Shown here one piece after another: positions 33,071-42,130 of a DNA stretch of 64,000 nt; the stretch's first letter is position 1, and every line of letters begins with the position of its first letter. The DNA is from a virus. Under the pieces are notes generated by a model. That model saw only the letters and a program-made list of their open reading frames with translations, did no database searches and was not told where the DNA came from. The stretch spans positions 1-64,000 of IMG/VR virus record IMGVR_UViG_3300020463_001735; one strand, written 5' to 3'. A program made the position numbers and the translations under genes.

Positions 33071-33873
33071 TATTTAAAATGCTCCAACAATTCATCTGTG
33101 AGAAATTCATCTTCCACATAATGTAACACACCTTTTTGTGTGAAGTTACCTAAATATATATTATCATCCAAATAGACATCAAGATAATCAGTCCATTTTT
33201 CTGGAACATTTTCCCAATGTTGTGCGTGGGGTTTCATATGTGTAAAAGTAAGTGGCATTTTTAAATTAGGTAAGTCTAAAAGTTTATATGCAATAGCACA
33301 ATTCAAATCAAAACTTTGCCAATTTTGTTTTCTCTTAGGTGCAAATTGTTTATAAAAAATTTGCCAGTCTTTGCTGATAATTTCCACTAATAGGAAAAAT
33401 TCTTTTGCAATATTATTTTTTTTAAAATAGTACAATCCACTATACAAATTAGGTAAATTATTTGCAACAAAAGTTTTTCTATAGTAATTTGTCGATACAA
33501 CATCTTTTCTGTACGTAACGACATCTGTTGTAAATGCTACACTGTGTTCACTACATTTATACCACCAATCAGATATATCTTCAAGAATTAACATGTCTGC
33601 ATCCATTACGATAGTATTTTCATAAGGTGTTAAATGATAAACTTTCCATCTATTTTCTATTTTCCAGTCACTATTCACTGCAAGATTTCCCCAAGGAATA
33701 GGAATAATTTTGTCAAATACATCTTTATATTCATTCGGTACGTTATCGTCTGTAATTAAGCTAACATTTTGATTTCTATTGTTTTTGTGTATACTACATG
33801 CTAATGCATATGCTTGTCGTACATAGTCTGTTTTATAATTATTTTCTGCTAGTATACAAAATCCATTATTCAT
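33070..33873 (-). CDS. GT8-like glycosyltransferase (DAD motif)
   Basis: I use ATG 33873 (MNNGFCILAENNYKTDYV, 267 aa), since AGGA lies about nine bases upstream; TTG 33879 is an alternative. Motifs: ALACSIHKNNRNQNVSLITD near residue 22, ENTIVMDADMLILED with the DxD at about 91-93, LYSGLYYFKKN near 144, and THMKPHAQHWENVPEKW near 210 that resembles the H-rich donor-phosphate loop of GT8 enzymes. It shares layout with the next protein upstream. Probably transfers a sugar from a nucleotide donor. Confidence 0.65.
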   Translation of the reverse strand: MNNGFCILAENNYKTDYVRQAYALACSIHKNNRNQNVSLITDDNVPNEYKDVFDKIIPIPWGNLAVNSDWKIENRWKVYHLTPYENTIVMDADMLILEDISDWWYKCSEHSVAFTTDVVTYRKDVVSTNYYRKTFVANNLPNLYSGLYYFKKNNIAKEFFLLVEIISKDWQIFYKQFAPKRKQNWQSFDLNCAIAYKLLDLPNLKMPLTFTHMKPHAQHWENVPEKWTDYLDVYLDDNIYLGNFTQKGVLHYVEDEFLTDELLEHFK

Positions 33874-34705
33874 TTGCAAAATCCTTATCTATGTATCTAT
33901 CCAAACTAAATTTATTCATTACATGCAAATCAGATCCTTTTATTGTACAAGCAAGTTCATTTTTGTCTTGTTGTAAAAGTAAAATCATTTTTGTATCTTC
34001 TATATCTATAAGTGTATCTTTTCCTGTAATCATATACAGTGTAGGTAATACTTTGGGCCAGGCAACTGATTCATGGTTACTAAGTATGTGGAGTGCAATG
34101 CTAAATGCAAAATCATTTCTGTATGTGTTAGAAACAATATTATACAATAATTTATAATAGCTCCAATTATCTCTTATATGTTCTATTAGATTAAAAAGTA
34201 TTTTAGTTTTGTTTGTTTTTTTAAAATAAAATACTGTAGCCCAATACATTGGAATACTTGTGTTGCTTACTAATAATTCTGCAGAATTGTCTCTTGTGGT
34301 ATTACAATCAAATGCTAATCTGTTAATTAAAAAATTGTGATTAGTTTTGAAGCATTGTAAAATACTTTTACTATTAACAACAAAGTCTGTATCTATTACC
34401 AATGTATGTTCATAAGGTGTTAAATCATAGCAAGATGCACGAGAAAAATTTTTCCAAGTAGCATCTATATATGAACTTCCGTCATAAAATTTTTTTTGTT
34501 GTGTTTCATAAGATGGTTCTACTTGTATTACTTTGTTGATATATTTTTTATAAAAAGGAAATTTTTTAAGTTGTTCAGCACTATCTGTAACTAGTGTGAC
34601 GTGTAATTTTGTAAAACTTTTTACACGCTTCGCACAAAAGATTGCTTGCTTTACATAATCTATTTGTTCATTATTATTAGCAAACAGCAAAACACCTTTG
34701 TTCAT
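33866..34705 (-). CDS. GT8-like glycosyltransferase (DTD motif), paralogue
   Basis: This 279-aa protein parallels its neighbour: GVLLFANNNEQIDYVKQA at the start, LHVTLVTDSAEQ near residue 34, YDLTPYEHTLVIDTDFVV with D105-x-D107, and MYWATVFYFKKTNK near 153 (compare GLYYFKKN). The DLTPYE-h-T block is shared exactly in form with HLTPYENT of the neighbour, so this is a tandem duplication. The C-terminal His-rich loop is less clear here. Sugar donor unknown. Confidence 0.62.
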   Translation of the reverse strand: MNKGVLLFANNNEQIDYVKQAIFCAKRVKSFTKLHVTLVTDSAEQLKKFPFYKKYINKVIQVEPSYETQQKKFYDGSSYIDATWKNFSRASCYDLTPYEHTLVIDTDFVVNSKSILQCFKTNHNFLINRLAFDCNTTRDNSAELLVSNTSIPMYWATVFYFKKTNKTKILFNLIEHIRDNWSYYKLLYNIVSNTYRNDFAFSIALHILSNHESVAWPKVLPTLYMITGKDTLIDIEDTKMILLLQQDKNELACTIKGSDLHVMNKFSLDRYIDKDFANE

Positions 34706-35046
34706 TAATCTAATAATCCCTTAATTTTTTTATTACTTTTAAACTTGTTGTATGCAATTAAATATTTGTTAGTGCTTTGTATATAAACATCAACAATATC
34801 ATCAATAAATTGTTTTGGATTTTTAATTTCTACAGGTATGCTGTTACTATCAAGTAATACTAAAGGTTTTTCTTTTGAAAGTATAAAATTGCAAAATGTA
34901 ATTAAGTCAGGAGTAACTTCAAACGCACAACCATCTTGATAATGATAACAATTATCTTGGTATTGTTTTAAAAGTATATTTTTTTGATTTTGTAATGTTT
35001 GCGAAAAATTAGCAAACTCTAATGCTTTTTCTAACTTTGAATCCAT
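34705..35046 (-). CDS. Unknown protein, 113 aa, first gene of glycosyltransferase operon
   Basis: The product is mainly helical (KLEKALEFANFSQTLQNQKN) with two cysteines near residue 33-40 (CYHYQDGCAFEV) and a central VLLDSNSIPVEIKNPKQFI. No family is recognised. It starts at ATG 35046 with AGGAGG upstream and is the promoter-proximal gene of the 28282-35046 operon. The next gene is joined as TAATG. Confidence 0.62.
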   Translation of the reverse strand: MDSKLEKALEFANFSQTLQNQKNILLKQYQDNCYHYQDGCAFEVTPDLITFCNFILSKEKPLVLLDSNSIPVEIKNPKQFIDDIVDVYIQSTNKYLIAYNKFKSNKKIKGLLD

Positions 35047-35065
35047 AAAATCCTCCTATAGCTAT

Positions 35066-35094
35066 AGTATACAGGAAGTAATGATAAAAGTCAA
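35066..35094 (-). promoter_or_regulatory. Sigma70-type promoter for the glycosyltransferase operon
   Basis: On the minus strand TTGACT (35094-35089), 17-base spacer, TATACT (35071-35066), followed by AGGAGG and ATG 35046. There is no late octamer here, in contrast to the virion genes to its right. Confidence 0.8.
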
Positions 35095-35100
35095 GAATTA

Positions 35101-35937
35101 TTAAAGTGTAGATTGATTGGTATATGTTGGTGCTGATAAAGAAACGTTTGAACCAGATGCTCTTAAATGTTGTACATTACTTGTGGTTGTGCCTGTAACG
35201 TTTTCATCTGGATTACCACCTTTGTCGTCTTGTAAATATATTCTAAACAATATAGCACCAGTTTGACTTAGAGCTGAAATAATATAATCATTTGCCGCAT
35301 ATACACCTGAGCCAGATTTTTGAAATATCTGTTGATAGCTACCAGTTAAATCTTGTTGACCTATACTTGTTCCTGAGCCAGATCCTGTAGATGTTGTATT
35401 GGTGTAGTTCATTTTTATAGTACCCATGTTTGCTAACATATTACGCCAATCAACATTAATTGAACTAGATCCGCCGGATTGACTAGCAGTAAACCTAATT
35501 TCTCCACCTGCTTTAAAAAATTGTGTTTTAGCAATATCAGAACCAAAACTTACTAATACCCTGTGTTCTAATGTTCCATTCCAAGGCGAAGTTCTTGAAC
35601 TACTTGTTCCAGATTCAATTGAAAATTGTCCTGATCCAATTGAATATAAATTTGATTCAACAGTGGTCATTACTGTTGCATATTGATTTAAATGAGCGGC
35701 TAGTATTGTATCGCCCACATCTACGTTAGTAATAGTAGGACCAGTGCCTTGTTGATGGGTATATGCTTTTGTAATATCTGTGCGTAAATTATCTAACTGA
35801 TCGTCTGTAATTGTTTGGCCTACTGATACTTGTCCACTTAATAACGATTGTCCGTAGTCTGTACCCATTATGGTGTTAATTCGACTTTGAACTGTGTTAT
35901 AATCGCCTGCTGTAATTGTTGCATTTTGGACTGGCAT
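35101..35937 (-). CDS. Virion structural protein (tentative), 278 aa
   Basis: The sequence is rich in Ser/Thr/Gly and polar throughout: NATITAGDYNTVQSRIN at the start, VDVGDTILAAHLNQYAT near residue 88, SSRTSPWNGTLEHRVLVSFG near 120, and TASQSGGSSSINVDWRNML near 150. I recall this style from structural proteins of marine T4-like phages located near fibre genes. Exact role unknown; possibly a fibre or baseplate-linked protein. It has both a sigma70-type promoter and a late octamer upstream and borders the metabolic island. Confidence 0.62.
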   Translation of the reverse strand: MPVQNATITAGDYNTVQSRINTIMGTDYGQSLLSGQVSVGQTITDDQLDNLRTDITKAYTHQQGTGPTITNVDVGDTILAAHLNQYATVMTTVESNLYSIGSGQFSIESGTSSSRTSPWNGTLEHRVLVSFGSDIAKTQFFKAGGEIRFTASQSGGSSSINVDWRNMLANMGTIKMNYTNTTSTGSGSGTSIGQQDLTGSYQQIFQKSGSGVYAANDYIISALSQTGAILFRIYLQDDKGGNPDENVTGTTTSNVQHLRASGSNVSLSAPTYTNQSTL

Positions 35938-35957
35938 ATAATATCTCCTATTCCTTA

Positions 35958-35986
35958 ATTATAGTACAAACAAAGATTAAAGTCAA
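35958..35986 (-). promoter_or_regulatory. Sigma70-type promoter before the 278-aa gene
   Basis: On the minus strand TTGACT (35986-35981), 17-base spacer, consensus TATAAT (35963-35958), then AGGAG and ATG 35937. It is a near-perfect early-type promoter in front of a probable virion gene. Confidence 0.8.
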
Positions 35987-36004
35987 CACTTTTTATTAAC
36001 TACG

Positions 36005-36012
36005 TATTTATT
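36005..36012 (-). promoter_or_regulatory. T4-like late promoter octamer AATAAATA
   Basis: On the minus strand AATAAATA, inside a run of TAAATAAATACG, lies about 68 bases before ATG 35937 and upstream of the sigma70-type promoter. It abuts the stop codon of the 500-aa fibre gene. It would allow late expression of the 278-aa gene. Confidence 0.55.
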
Positions 36013-37514
36013 TATACTTTCAACACACATTCAATCAATTTTTCCGATTCATCGTCACTTGATTCTAATGCTATGCCAACCATTGCCGTTGTATGGATTG
36101 TAGAACACACGCCGTCTTGCCATGCATATATTGGTTGTCCTTTTGCTACAATACCTTTTACTCTAACAGGAACACGACCTTTTAATGCAATATATTGTCC
36201 ATCAGATTCTGAATTCATCATTAAACCTGGATCTGTTGATACTACACCAATACAAATATCACTTACCTTAGCTGGTTCTATTTCATGATCTGGATGACTG
36301 CATACTGCTACTGCTGTTCCTGCTGGTAATTCTTCTTTTGTAGTATATTTTTCTGCAAGGTCAGCAAAACGTGAACTTGTAGCAATGCCGTCAAATACGT
36401 TTGCTGTAATATTTCCACTTGCGTTTCTGCATGCAATAGTGTTTGGTAATGTTGTAGACACAGAAGCAGCTCTATAACTGCCGCCATCTACTTGTAATGT
36501 GTTGGCCTGAGTTGCTGTTCCTGTAAATGTTGTGGCAAATACATTATTAAATGTGTCTGTAGCAGAACCTATTGTAACAGTTTGTATTGAAGTACCGTCT
36601 GATTGTAATCCTGGCAACAATGCAAGTGTAGCATCTGCTTGGACACGTAAGATATTTTCTGTTGTTCCACTTAATGGCTTTGCACTTAATTTAATAGTTT
36701 TGCCTACTTCGTTTGCAATACTACCTTCATTATCATTAATAATTTTAATTTTTAGATCACTACTATCACCTATAGCAATACCTACATCAGCAAAACTTGT
36801 CAATGTTGTAAATGCCGCTAATCCAGTTTGTACAAAATTCGATGCTTCTATACCGCCTAATTTATCAGCATTTGTTGCTGTACCGTGAAATCTATGTCCT
36901 GTAGTAGTAACGCCGTTTGCACTATTTTGTGTATTTTTAAGTGTTAATCCTCTTCTAATGACATCATATCCAGTAATAGCATTTTCAGCATCAGTTGAAT
37001 CAATAGTAAATTGTATTGCACTTATTGTAAATATTACTTCATCATTTACAGTGGCTGCAATTATAGATCTATTTGTTCCACCATCATCACGCACTGTTTT
37101 GGATTGCATTTGAGTAATACCAGATCCTGCGTCTTGTGGTCCAACTAGGATAAAATCTGTTCCGTTATAGGCATATAATTGTTCGTTGGCAGTATCCCAC
37201 CAAAAGTCGCCAGCCTTTAAGCCAGTTGGGGCACTTGCACTGACCTCGGCACCGCCTGTGGTACGCCATTTTGTTCCATCATAAAACTTTAATTTTGAAT
37301 TTCCGCTATCAAACCACATTTGTCCTGATATAGCTTTTGGCGGAGCATTTGCACCGCTAAAATTTTCTAGTAAGAATACAAAATTTTCATTTTGTATTTC
37401 TCCATAACCTGCATAGTTTTTTCCAACTAGTTTAAGGTCAGTGGTTTGATCTAGAGTACCGTCTTCGACTGTACTCAGTGTTGCATTGTTGTATCTGTTT
37501 ATCGTATATGCCAT
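36012..37514 (-). CDS. Fibre-like virion protein, paralogue 1 of 3
   Basis: This 500-aa protein shares a roughly 230-residue N-terminal half with the next two genes: GYGEIQNENFVFLLENFSG near 37, GQMWFDSGNSKLKFYDGTKW near 63, GDFWWDTANEQLYAYNGT near 101. From about residue 385 a distinct C-terminal domain begins with ADLAEKYTTKEELPAGTAV and ends with PIYAWQDGV and VGIALESSDDESEKLIECV; similar domains end many marine phage fibre proteins. It has its own late promoter. Probable role in a fibre or baseplate appendage. Confidence 0.75.
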   Translation of the reverse strand: MAYTINRYNNATLSTVEDGTLDQTTDLKLVGKNYAGYGEIQNENFVFLLENFSGANAPPKAISGQMWFDSGNSKLKFYDGTKWRTTGGAEVSASAPTGLKAGDFWWDTANEQLYAYNGTDFILVGPQDAGSGITQMQSKTVRDDGGTNRSIIAATVNDEVIFTISAIQFTIDSTDAENAITGYDVIRRGLTLKNTQNSANGVTTTGHRFHGTATNADKLGGIEASNFVQTGLAAFTTLTSFADVGIAIGDSSDLKIKIINDNEGSIANEVGKTIKLSAKPLSGTTENILRVQADATLALLPGLQSDGTSIQTVTIGSATDTFNNVFATTFTGTATQANTLQVDGGSYRAASVSTTLPNTIACRNASGNITANVFDGIATSSRFADLAEKYTTKEELPAGTAVAVCSHPDHEIEPAKVSDICIGVVSTDPGLMMNSESDGQYIALKGRVPVRVKGIVAKGQPIYAWQDGVCSTIHTTAMVGIALESSDDESEKLIECVLKV

Positions 37515-37539
37515 TTCTTATAACCCCTAATACATAATG

Positions 37540-37547
37540 TATTTATT
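37540..37547 (-). promoter_or_regulatory. T4-like late promoter octamer AATAAATA
   Basis: On the minus strand AATAAATA lies 26 bases before ATG 37514, in the short gap after the upstream fibre gene. An AGGGG Shine-Dalgarno follows. Confidence 0.72.
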
Positions 37548-37550
37548 CGT

Positions 37551-39467
37551 TTACGGTGTATATGTGTTTGTGCTTGTATGTGTCCATGCTCCACCTGATA
37601 CAGTAAACACCATTGTGTATCTGTTTGGAGTTAGGGTAGCGTTACCGCTTGCCGCAGAAAATGTCACGTCTTGCACAACTGATTGTGCATTTACTACATT
37701 ATTTTTATCTACTGATACAGTAGATTTACTCATAGCGGCGTTAATATCAATACCACTAACTGATGCTGAACTATAATCAACTGCGTGTATCACTGCTTTT
37801 GCACCATTAGTTAATGTTTTAACACCCGCTGTATACATTGCTGTAAGTATAGCAATAATATTAGTTGTAGGTCCATCACCTGTTCCTGGTGGGTTTGGTG
37901 ATGTCAAACCTGTAATATCTAAACTTAAAACTAGTGGTTCAATTTCCCTTGCATTATCGGTATAACCTTTAGTAGCTACGTGGCTGTCAGCTGTAGGTGA
38001 TGCTACACCCGTAATTTTTTGCGTGTTAACAGCGATATCGCCACTTGTTGAAATCGATAATCCACTTGTTGATGTAATAGTTGAACCGTTTATATTAATA
38101 TTATCAACATCTAGTTGTGTCAAAGTGCCTAGTCTTGTTAAGCCGGTTGCTTGTGTTACTGTGTTATGTAATTCTGTATCAGAAAGTTTTTTTACTCCCT
38201 TGATATGATATGCAGGATTTCCTATTGTATCAGTAGCGGCTAAATCTACATTTTGATTAAATGTCCACGCTGATGTTGCATTACGCCATAAAATATCCTT
38301 AGATCCGGTTATACTATTTAAAATTACGCCTCCTTGGTCTATGGCGGCGTCAGTAGGAAGTGTACTATCGCTTGTAATACCTAGTTCTAAATTTTTTCCT
38401 TCAATCTTAAAATTAGATACATCAAATGAAAGTGTAGTACCTGTTACAGTTAAATTTCCTACAACGTCTAAATTTCCGCTTATTTTACCATTACCTGTAA
38501 CATCTAATGCCGCTGTAGGAGTTGAATTAAAAAAACCAAGGTACTGATTTGTAGAATCTATATAAAGAGCACTGTTAGTAGAGTTCCCTACTCTTATTCT
38601 CATATCAATATCGGAATCACCTGCTTGATTTTCAAATACTGTTGTTGTACCATCTATTTTTATAGCATGATATTTAGTATCTCCTACACCAATAGCAAGT
38701 CCACCACTGTTTTTAACAAACAAACTTCCTGTCATATTTTGGTTACCAGTGGTGGCAACAAATTTTGACACATCATATTTTGTGCCAGCACCATCTACTA
38801 ATGCATCTGCAGACTCTGCAGTTCCGTTGTATTTGTAAATTTCTCCTGTAGGATTGACAGGATTAAATCCAACTTTAATTAATTGTCGTTGCGGTGATTG
38901 AGAATCATTTGCATCTACAGGATATCCTGGTATTTCAAAATTATTACCTGGACGAAATTGTACACGAGAATGCACACCTGCAAGTACACCTCCAACGAAT
39001 AGTTTAAGTACTGTTCTTGTAACGTTACCATCATCAACAACACTATCTGCTTCGAATCCTGTTTTCCCTTGCCTCTGTGTGTACATAGGTCCCACAAGTA
39101 CAAGATCTGTTCCATCATAGAAATATAGTCTATTCTTAGCATCATCTATCCATAAATCACCAGCTACTAAATTTGTAGGCTCTTGGTTACTTACAATTGG
39201 TCCGCCTGCTACTTTCCAAGCACTACCATTAAAAATTTTTAATCTTGCACTTGCTGTGTCATACCATAATTGTCCTTTCAACGGGTTTGTTGGTGCACTA
39301 CTGCTAGAAAAGTTTTCAAGCATTTTAATATAATTTTCATTGATGAATTCACCAAAACCTTTATAGTTTCTTCCCACTAATGTAATGTCAGTGCTTGTTG
39401 TATCAATAGAACCATCTACAAGCGTTACTAAAAGCGTGCCATCTGTTTTGTTTAGAATGTAACTCAT
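37551..39467 (-). CDS. Fibre-like virion protein, paralogue 2 of 3
   Basis: This 638-aa protein has the shared N-terminal half: GFGEFINENYIKMLENFSS near residue 36, GQLWYDTASARLKIFNGSAW near 63, GDLWIDDAKNRLYFYDGTD near 101, and a TAESADALVDG block near 217. The middle has fibre-type repeats (ALDVTGNGKISGNLDVVGN). The C-terminal 130 residues (LDITGLTSPNPPGTGDGPTT onward) differ from the other paralogues. Its ATG overlaps the stop of paralogue 3 as TAATG. Confidence 0.75.
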   Translation of the reverse strand: MSYILNKTDGTLLVTLVDGSIDTTSTDITLVGRNYKGFGEFINENYIKMLENFSSSSAPTNPLKGQLWYDTASARLKIFNGSAWKVAGGPIVSNQEPTNLVAGDLWIDDAKNRLYFYDGTDLVLVGPMYTQRQGKTGFEADSVVDDGNVTRTVLKLFVGGVLAGVHSRVQFRPGNNFEIPGYPVDANDSQSPQRQLIKVGFNPVNPTGEIYKYNGTAESADALVDGAGTKYDVSKFVATTGNQNMTGSLFVKNSGGLAIGVGDTKYHAIKIDGTTTVFENQAGDSDIDMRIRVGNSTNSALYIDSTNQYLGFFNSTPTAALDVTGNGKISGNLDVVGNLTVTGTTLSFDVSNFKIEGKNLELGITSDSTLPTDAAIDQGGVILNSITGSKDILWRNATSAWTFNQNVDLAATDTIGNPAYHIKGVKKLSDTELHNTVTQATGLTRLGTLTQLDVDNININGSTITSTSGLSISTSGDIAVNTQKITGVASPTADSHVATKGYTDNAREIEPLVLSLDITGLTSPNPPGTGDGPTTNIIAILTAMYTAGVKTLTNGAKAVIHAVDYSSASVSGIDINAAMSKSTVSVDKNNVVNAQSVVQDVTFSAASGNATLTPNRYTMVFTVSGGAWTHTSTNTYTP

Positions 39468-41488
39468 TACGCACTCCTACCTGTATAAATGATATACTTC
39501 ATACTCATATAAGGATTCATTACATCTAACGGGTCGCCGTCACCTCCGTCAAGAACACCACCACTTGTTAATATACGTTGGCTATTTTGTTGTGACGCAA
39601 TATCAACTGTTGATCTTTGAATTCCAGTTAGTAACGTATCTCCTGTGTTTATTTCTCGCACTGCATAAAATTGTTCTCCTGTAGGCGAACGTAGATCATG
39701 TTCATGCTCAGGTAAATTTTTTGTTGTAACAGTTTTAGTTTCGCTTCCGCCTATGCCGCCTAATGTGTCTGCTGAGTTGTTAGTGACTGTATTTGCACTT
39801 ACACCATTCATGTTATCTAATCCTAAAGGAAATCTACCTCTTAAATCCGGCACAGCAAATTTTCCAGATTCTGGAGAATCTTTAAATGAAAAAAGAATAG
39901 CATCATATAAAGCCTGATACTCTGCTATAAGATACTCTGCTCCGTCACATAGCAACCAACCTGCAGGAGTAGCTATACCTGCATATGGCACAATCACACC
40001 CGGCGGATTTGTTGGTACAGCTTTTAACAAATTACGTCTTGATACTTTTTTAAGTCCTGTCTGGCCTGACGTTCTATTAATTAATATTTCATCATCTACT
40101 TGTGTTTCTGTAACACTTGTTTTGTTTGAAACAATAGTATTACTAATACTTGTTGTAAATGTTTTTACACTTCCGCCAACTTGTCCATCAAATACAAAAT
40201 CGTCAGCACTTACATCACCTGTCAACCTAAATGTTGTTGAACTTGTTAATTTATCTGCAGATCCTGCTCTACCGGATACAGTACCACTTACATTTCCTGT
40301 AAGGTTTCCAATAAATGTTGTAGCATACATAGTCTTATATTTGTTTAATGCAGCTCCTATATTTCTAACGTTACTTTGATCAGGTTCAATATTACGTGTG
40401 TTTAAAGTATTTTCTAGTTCTGTTTGGCCACCTACAAATAAATTTTTTGCTATACCTACACCACCTTTGATAATTGCACTACCTGTACCTATAGTTGTTG
40501 CATCTGTCGTATCATTTATTTTTAACACACCACTTTGTTGTATGTTACCTGTAACATCTAATGCTTCTTCTGGTGCTTCGTTGTTGATACCCACTTTTAG
40601 ATCACTATCAACTCTCACTACAGTTTTAGAAGTACCAGCATTTTTTACTCTTAAGTCAATGTTAGACCCTGCAACTTGATGTTGTAATATACCAGCATTT
40701 CCTTCAATACCTATATTCATTTCTGAATTGATACCATAATTAATACCTGCGTTATTTTGAACATTAAGTCCATTTAATGTTGTGCTTACAATATCGCTTC
40801 TTAAAAAATTTCCTGCACTAACATTAACATTGTTTACAATTAAAGATTCTGCTTTTTCTGCTGTTCCGTAAAATTTTGCTGCACCGTCTCCTTTTATATC
40901 CCTAGAAGATAACGTAACACCTGGTTTAATCACAGTAAAACCTGGTATAGTTGTTTTAGGTGTAAATTCGTCCGTAGCAATTATTGCAATAGGTTGTGCA
41001 TCCACTTCTATCTGTACAACATTATAAACAAGATTATCAGTTCCAGTCAGCGATACTGGTATAGGTCCTGTGTTAAGGCCATCACTAAATGTGGGGCCTA
41101 CAAGCACCCACCCAGATCCGCTAAACAAGTATAACTGTTGGTTATCTGTGTCAGTCCATAAATCGCCTATTTGACTGTTCGCCGCTTCTGGTTCTGTTGT
41201 TCCTCTAATAATACCACCTACAGGAACCCAATCAGGAAGATTGTATACCTTAAGTTGTTCTTTTCCTGGAGTGCTATCATACCAAAGTTGACCTTCAACA
41301 GGGTTGCTAGGTTGTGTGGCACTTGCAAAATTTTCTAACAGATGCAAAAAGTTTTCTGCAATAGCAGTACCATATGCAGTTGTGTTTCTACCAGGAATTT
41401 TTAAATCTGTTGTTGTGTTAAGAGTGTTATCCTCAATAGTAATAGTGCCTTTGTTGGCCTGGTCTGTATATGCAATAGTATAAGCCAT
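39467..41488 (-). CDS. Fibre-like virion protein with tail-collar domain, paralogue 3 of 3
   Basis: This 673-aa protein has the same N-terminal half (AYGTAIAENFLHLLENFAS near 37, GQLWYDSTPGKEQLKVY near 64, GDLWTDTDNQQLYLFSGSGW near 105). From about residue 495, VIVPYAGIATPAGWLLCDG and FAVPDLRGRFPLG are a phage tail-collar domain, as in T4 gp12 short tail fibres. The C-terminus (MNPYMSMKYIIYTG) is the usual end of this domain. It probably acts in adsorption or baseplate attachment. Confidence 0.82.
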   Translation of the reverse strand: MAYTIAYTDQANKGTITIEDNTLNTTTDLKIPGRNTTAYGTAIAENFLHLLENFASATQPSNPVEGQLWYDSTPGKEQLKVYNLPDWVPVGGIIRGTTEPEAANSQIGDLWTDTDNQQLYLFSGSGWVLVGPTFSDGLNTGPIPVSLTGTDNLVYNVVQIEVDAQPIAIIATDEFTPKTTIPGFTVIKPGVTLSSRDIKGDGAAKFYGTAEKAESLIVNNVNVSAGNFLRSDIVSTTLNGLNVQNNAGINYGINSEMNIGIEGNAGILQHQVAGSNIDLRVKNAGTSKTVVRVDSDLKVGINNEAPEEALDVTGNIQQSGVLKINDTTDATTIGTGSAIIKGGVGIAKNLFVGGQTELENTLNTRNIEPDQSNVRNIGAALNKYKTMYATTFIGNLTGNVSGTVSGRAGSADKLTSSTTFRLTGDVSADDFVFDGQVGGSVKTFTTSISNTIVSNKTSVTETQVDDEILINRTSGQTGLKKVSRRNLLKAVPTNPPGVIVPYAGIATPAGWLLCDGAEYLIAEYQALYDAILFSFKDSPESGKFAVPDLRGRFPLGLDNMNGVSANTVTNNSADTLGGIGGSETKTVTTKNLPEHEHDLRSPTGEQFYAVREINTGDTLLTGIQRSTVDIASQQNSQRILTSGGVLDGGDGDPLDVMNPYMSMKYIIYTGRSA

Positions 41489-41491
41489 TTA

Positions 41492-42106
41492 TTATCCCTC
41501 GTTGAATCCTGTTAAACTTTGAACTCTTACTGTATAATCAATTTGTACTAGTCTGTTCAAACTTTTTTGTACAGGATGAAATACAACATGTGTTAACAAT
41601 CTACCATTACCATCTTCCGCATATGCTTTTAAACCTAATTCATCAAATACGTATAAAGAATTTTGATCTGTAGCTGTATCAAATGCATCTTGTCCGGCAG
41701 GTTCACCGTAATCAAGTAGACATGTAACTAATACATCTGTATAATTAGTACCACTAATATGTCTGGTTTCTATTTTATTACGAACAGGATCAATGTTTGA
41801 CACGCTCCTATCATCTACAACTTTTTTAAAAGTTTGATTGTATAAACTTGCATTTGTTCCTGTACTGTTAGGTGTAAGATATGTAATTATTCCTGTAGGA
41901 TCTACACTAGTGCCACCATTTCCAAACGCCATTTCGTGTATCCAACCGTTTCCGCTATTTCCTAAACTTTCAGCGAGAGATAAACTTATGTTTTCATAAT
42001 GTATAGCATTACGTTTATCTATAATGACTTGTCCACTTTCAGGATCATAAATTTTAATATGTCCTTGTATATACACACCTTGATGTTCGTTTATTTTATC
42101 TGTCAT
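41492..42106 (-). CDS. Virion structural protein (tentative), 204 aa
   Basis: Residues 1-40 read VYIQGHIKIYDPESGQVII and NAIHYENISLSLAESLGN; the middle has IHEMAFGNGGTSVDPTG near 56 and ISGTNYTDVLVTCLLDYGEPAG near 117; the end LIQ-type strand VQIDYTVRVQSLTGF is beta-rich. I recall proteins with this look beside fibre genes in marine T4-like phages, where they are listed as virion structural. It has a dedicated late promoter and precedes the collar-domain gene, so it may connect fibre and baseplate. Confidence 0.65.
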   Translation of the reverse strand: MTDKINEHQGVYIQGHIKIYDPESGQVIIDKRNAIHYENISLSLAESLGNSGNGWIHEMAFGNGGTSVDPTGIITYLTPNSTGTNASLYNQTFKKVVDDRSVSNIDPVRNKIETRHISGTNYTDVLVTCLLDYGEPAGQDAFDTATDQNSLYVFDELGLKAYAEDGNGRLLTHVVFHPVQKSLNRLVQIDYTVRVQSLTGFNEG

Positions 42107-42122
42107 TTTGTTTTCCTACATG

Positions 42123-42130
42123 TATTTATC
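42123..42130 (-). promoter_or_regulatory. T4-like late promoter octamer GATAAATA
   Basis: On the minus strand GATAAATA lies 17 bases before ATG 42106 and overlaps the stop codon of the 4955-aa gene. It is followed by AGGAAAA as Shine-Dalgarno. The placement forces a short leader. Confidence 0.65.
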
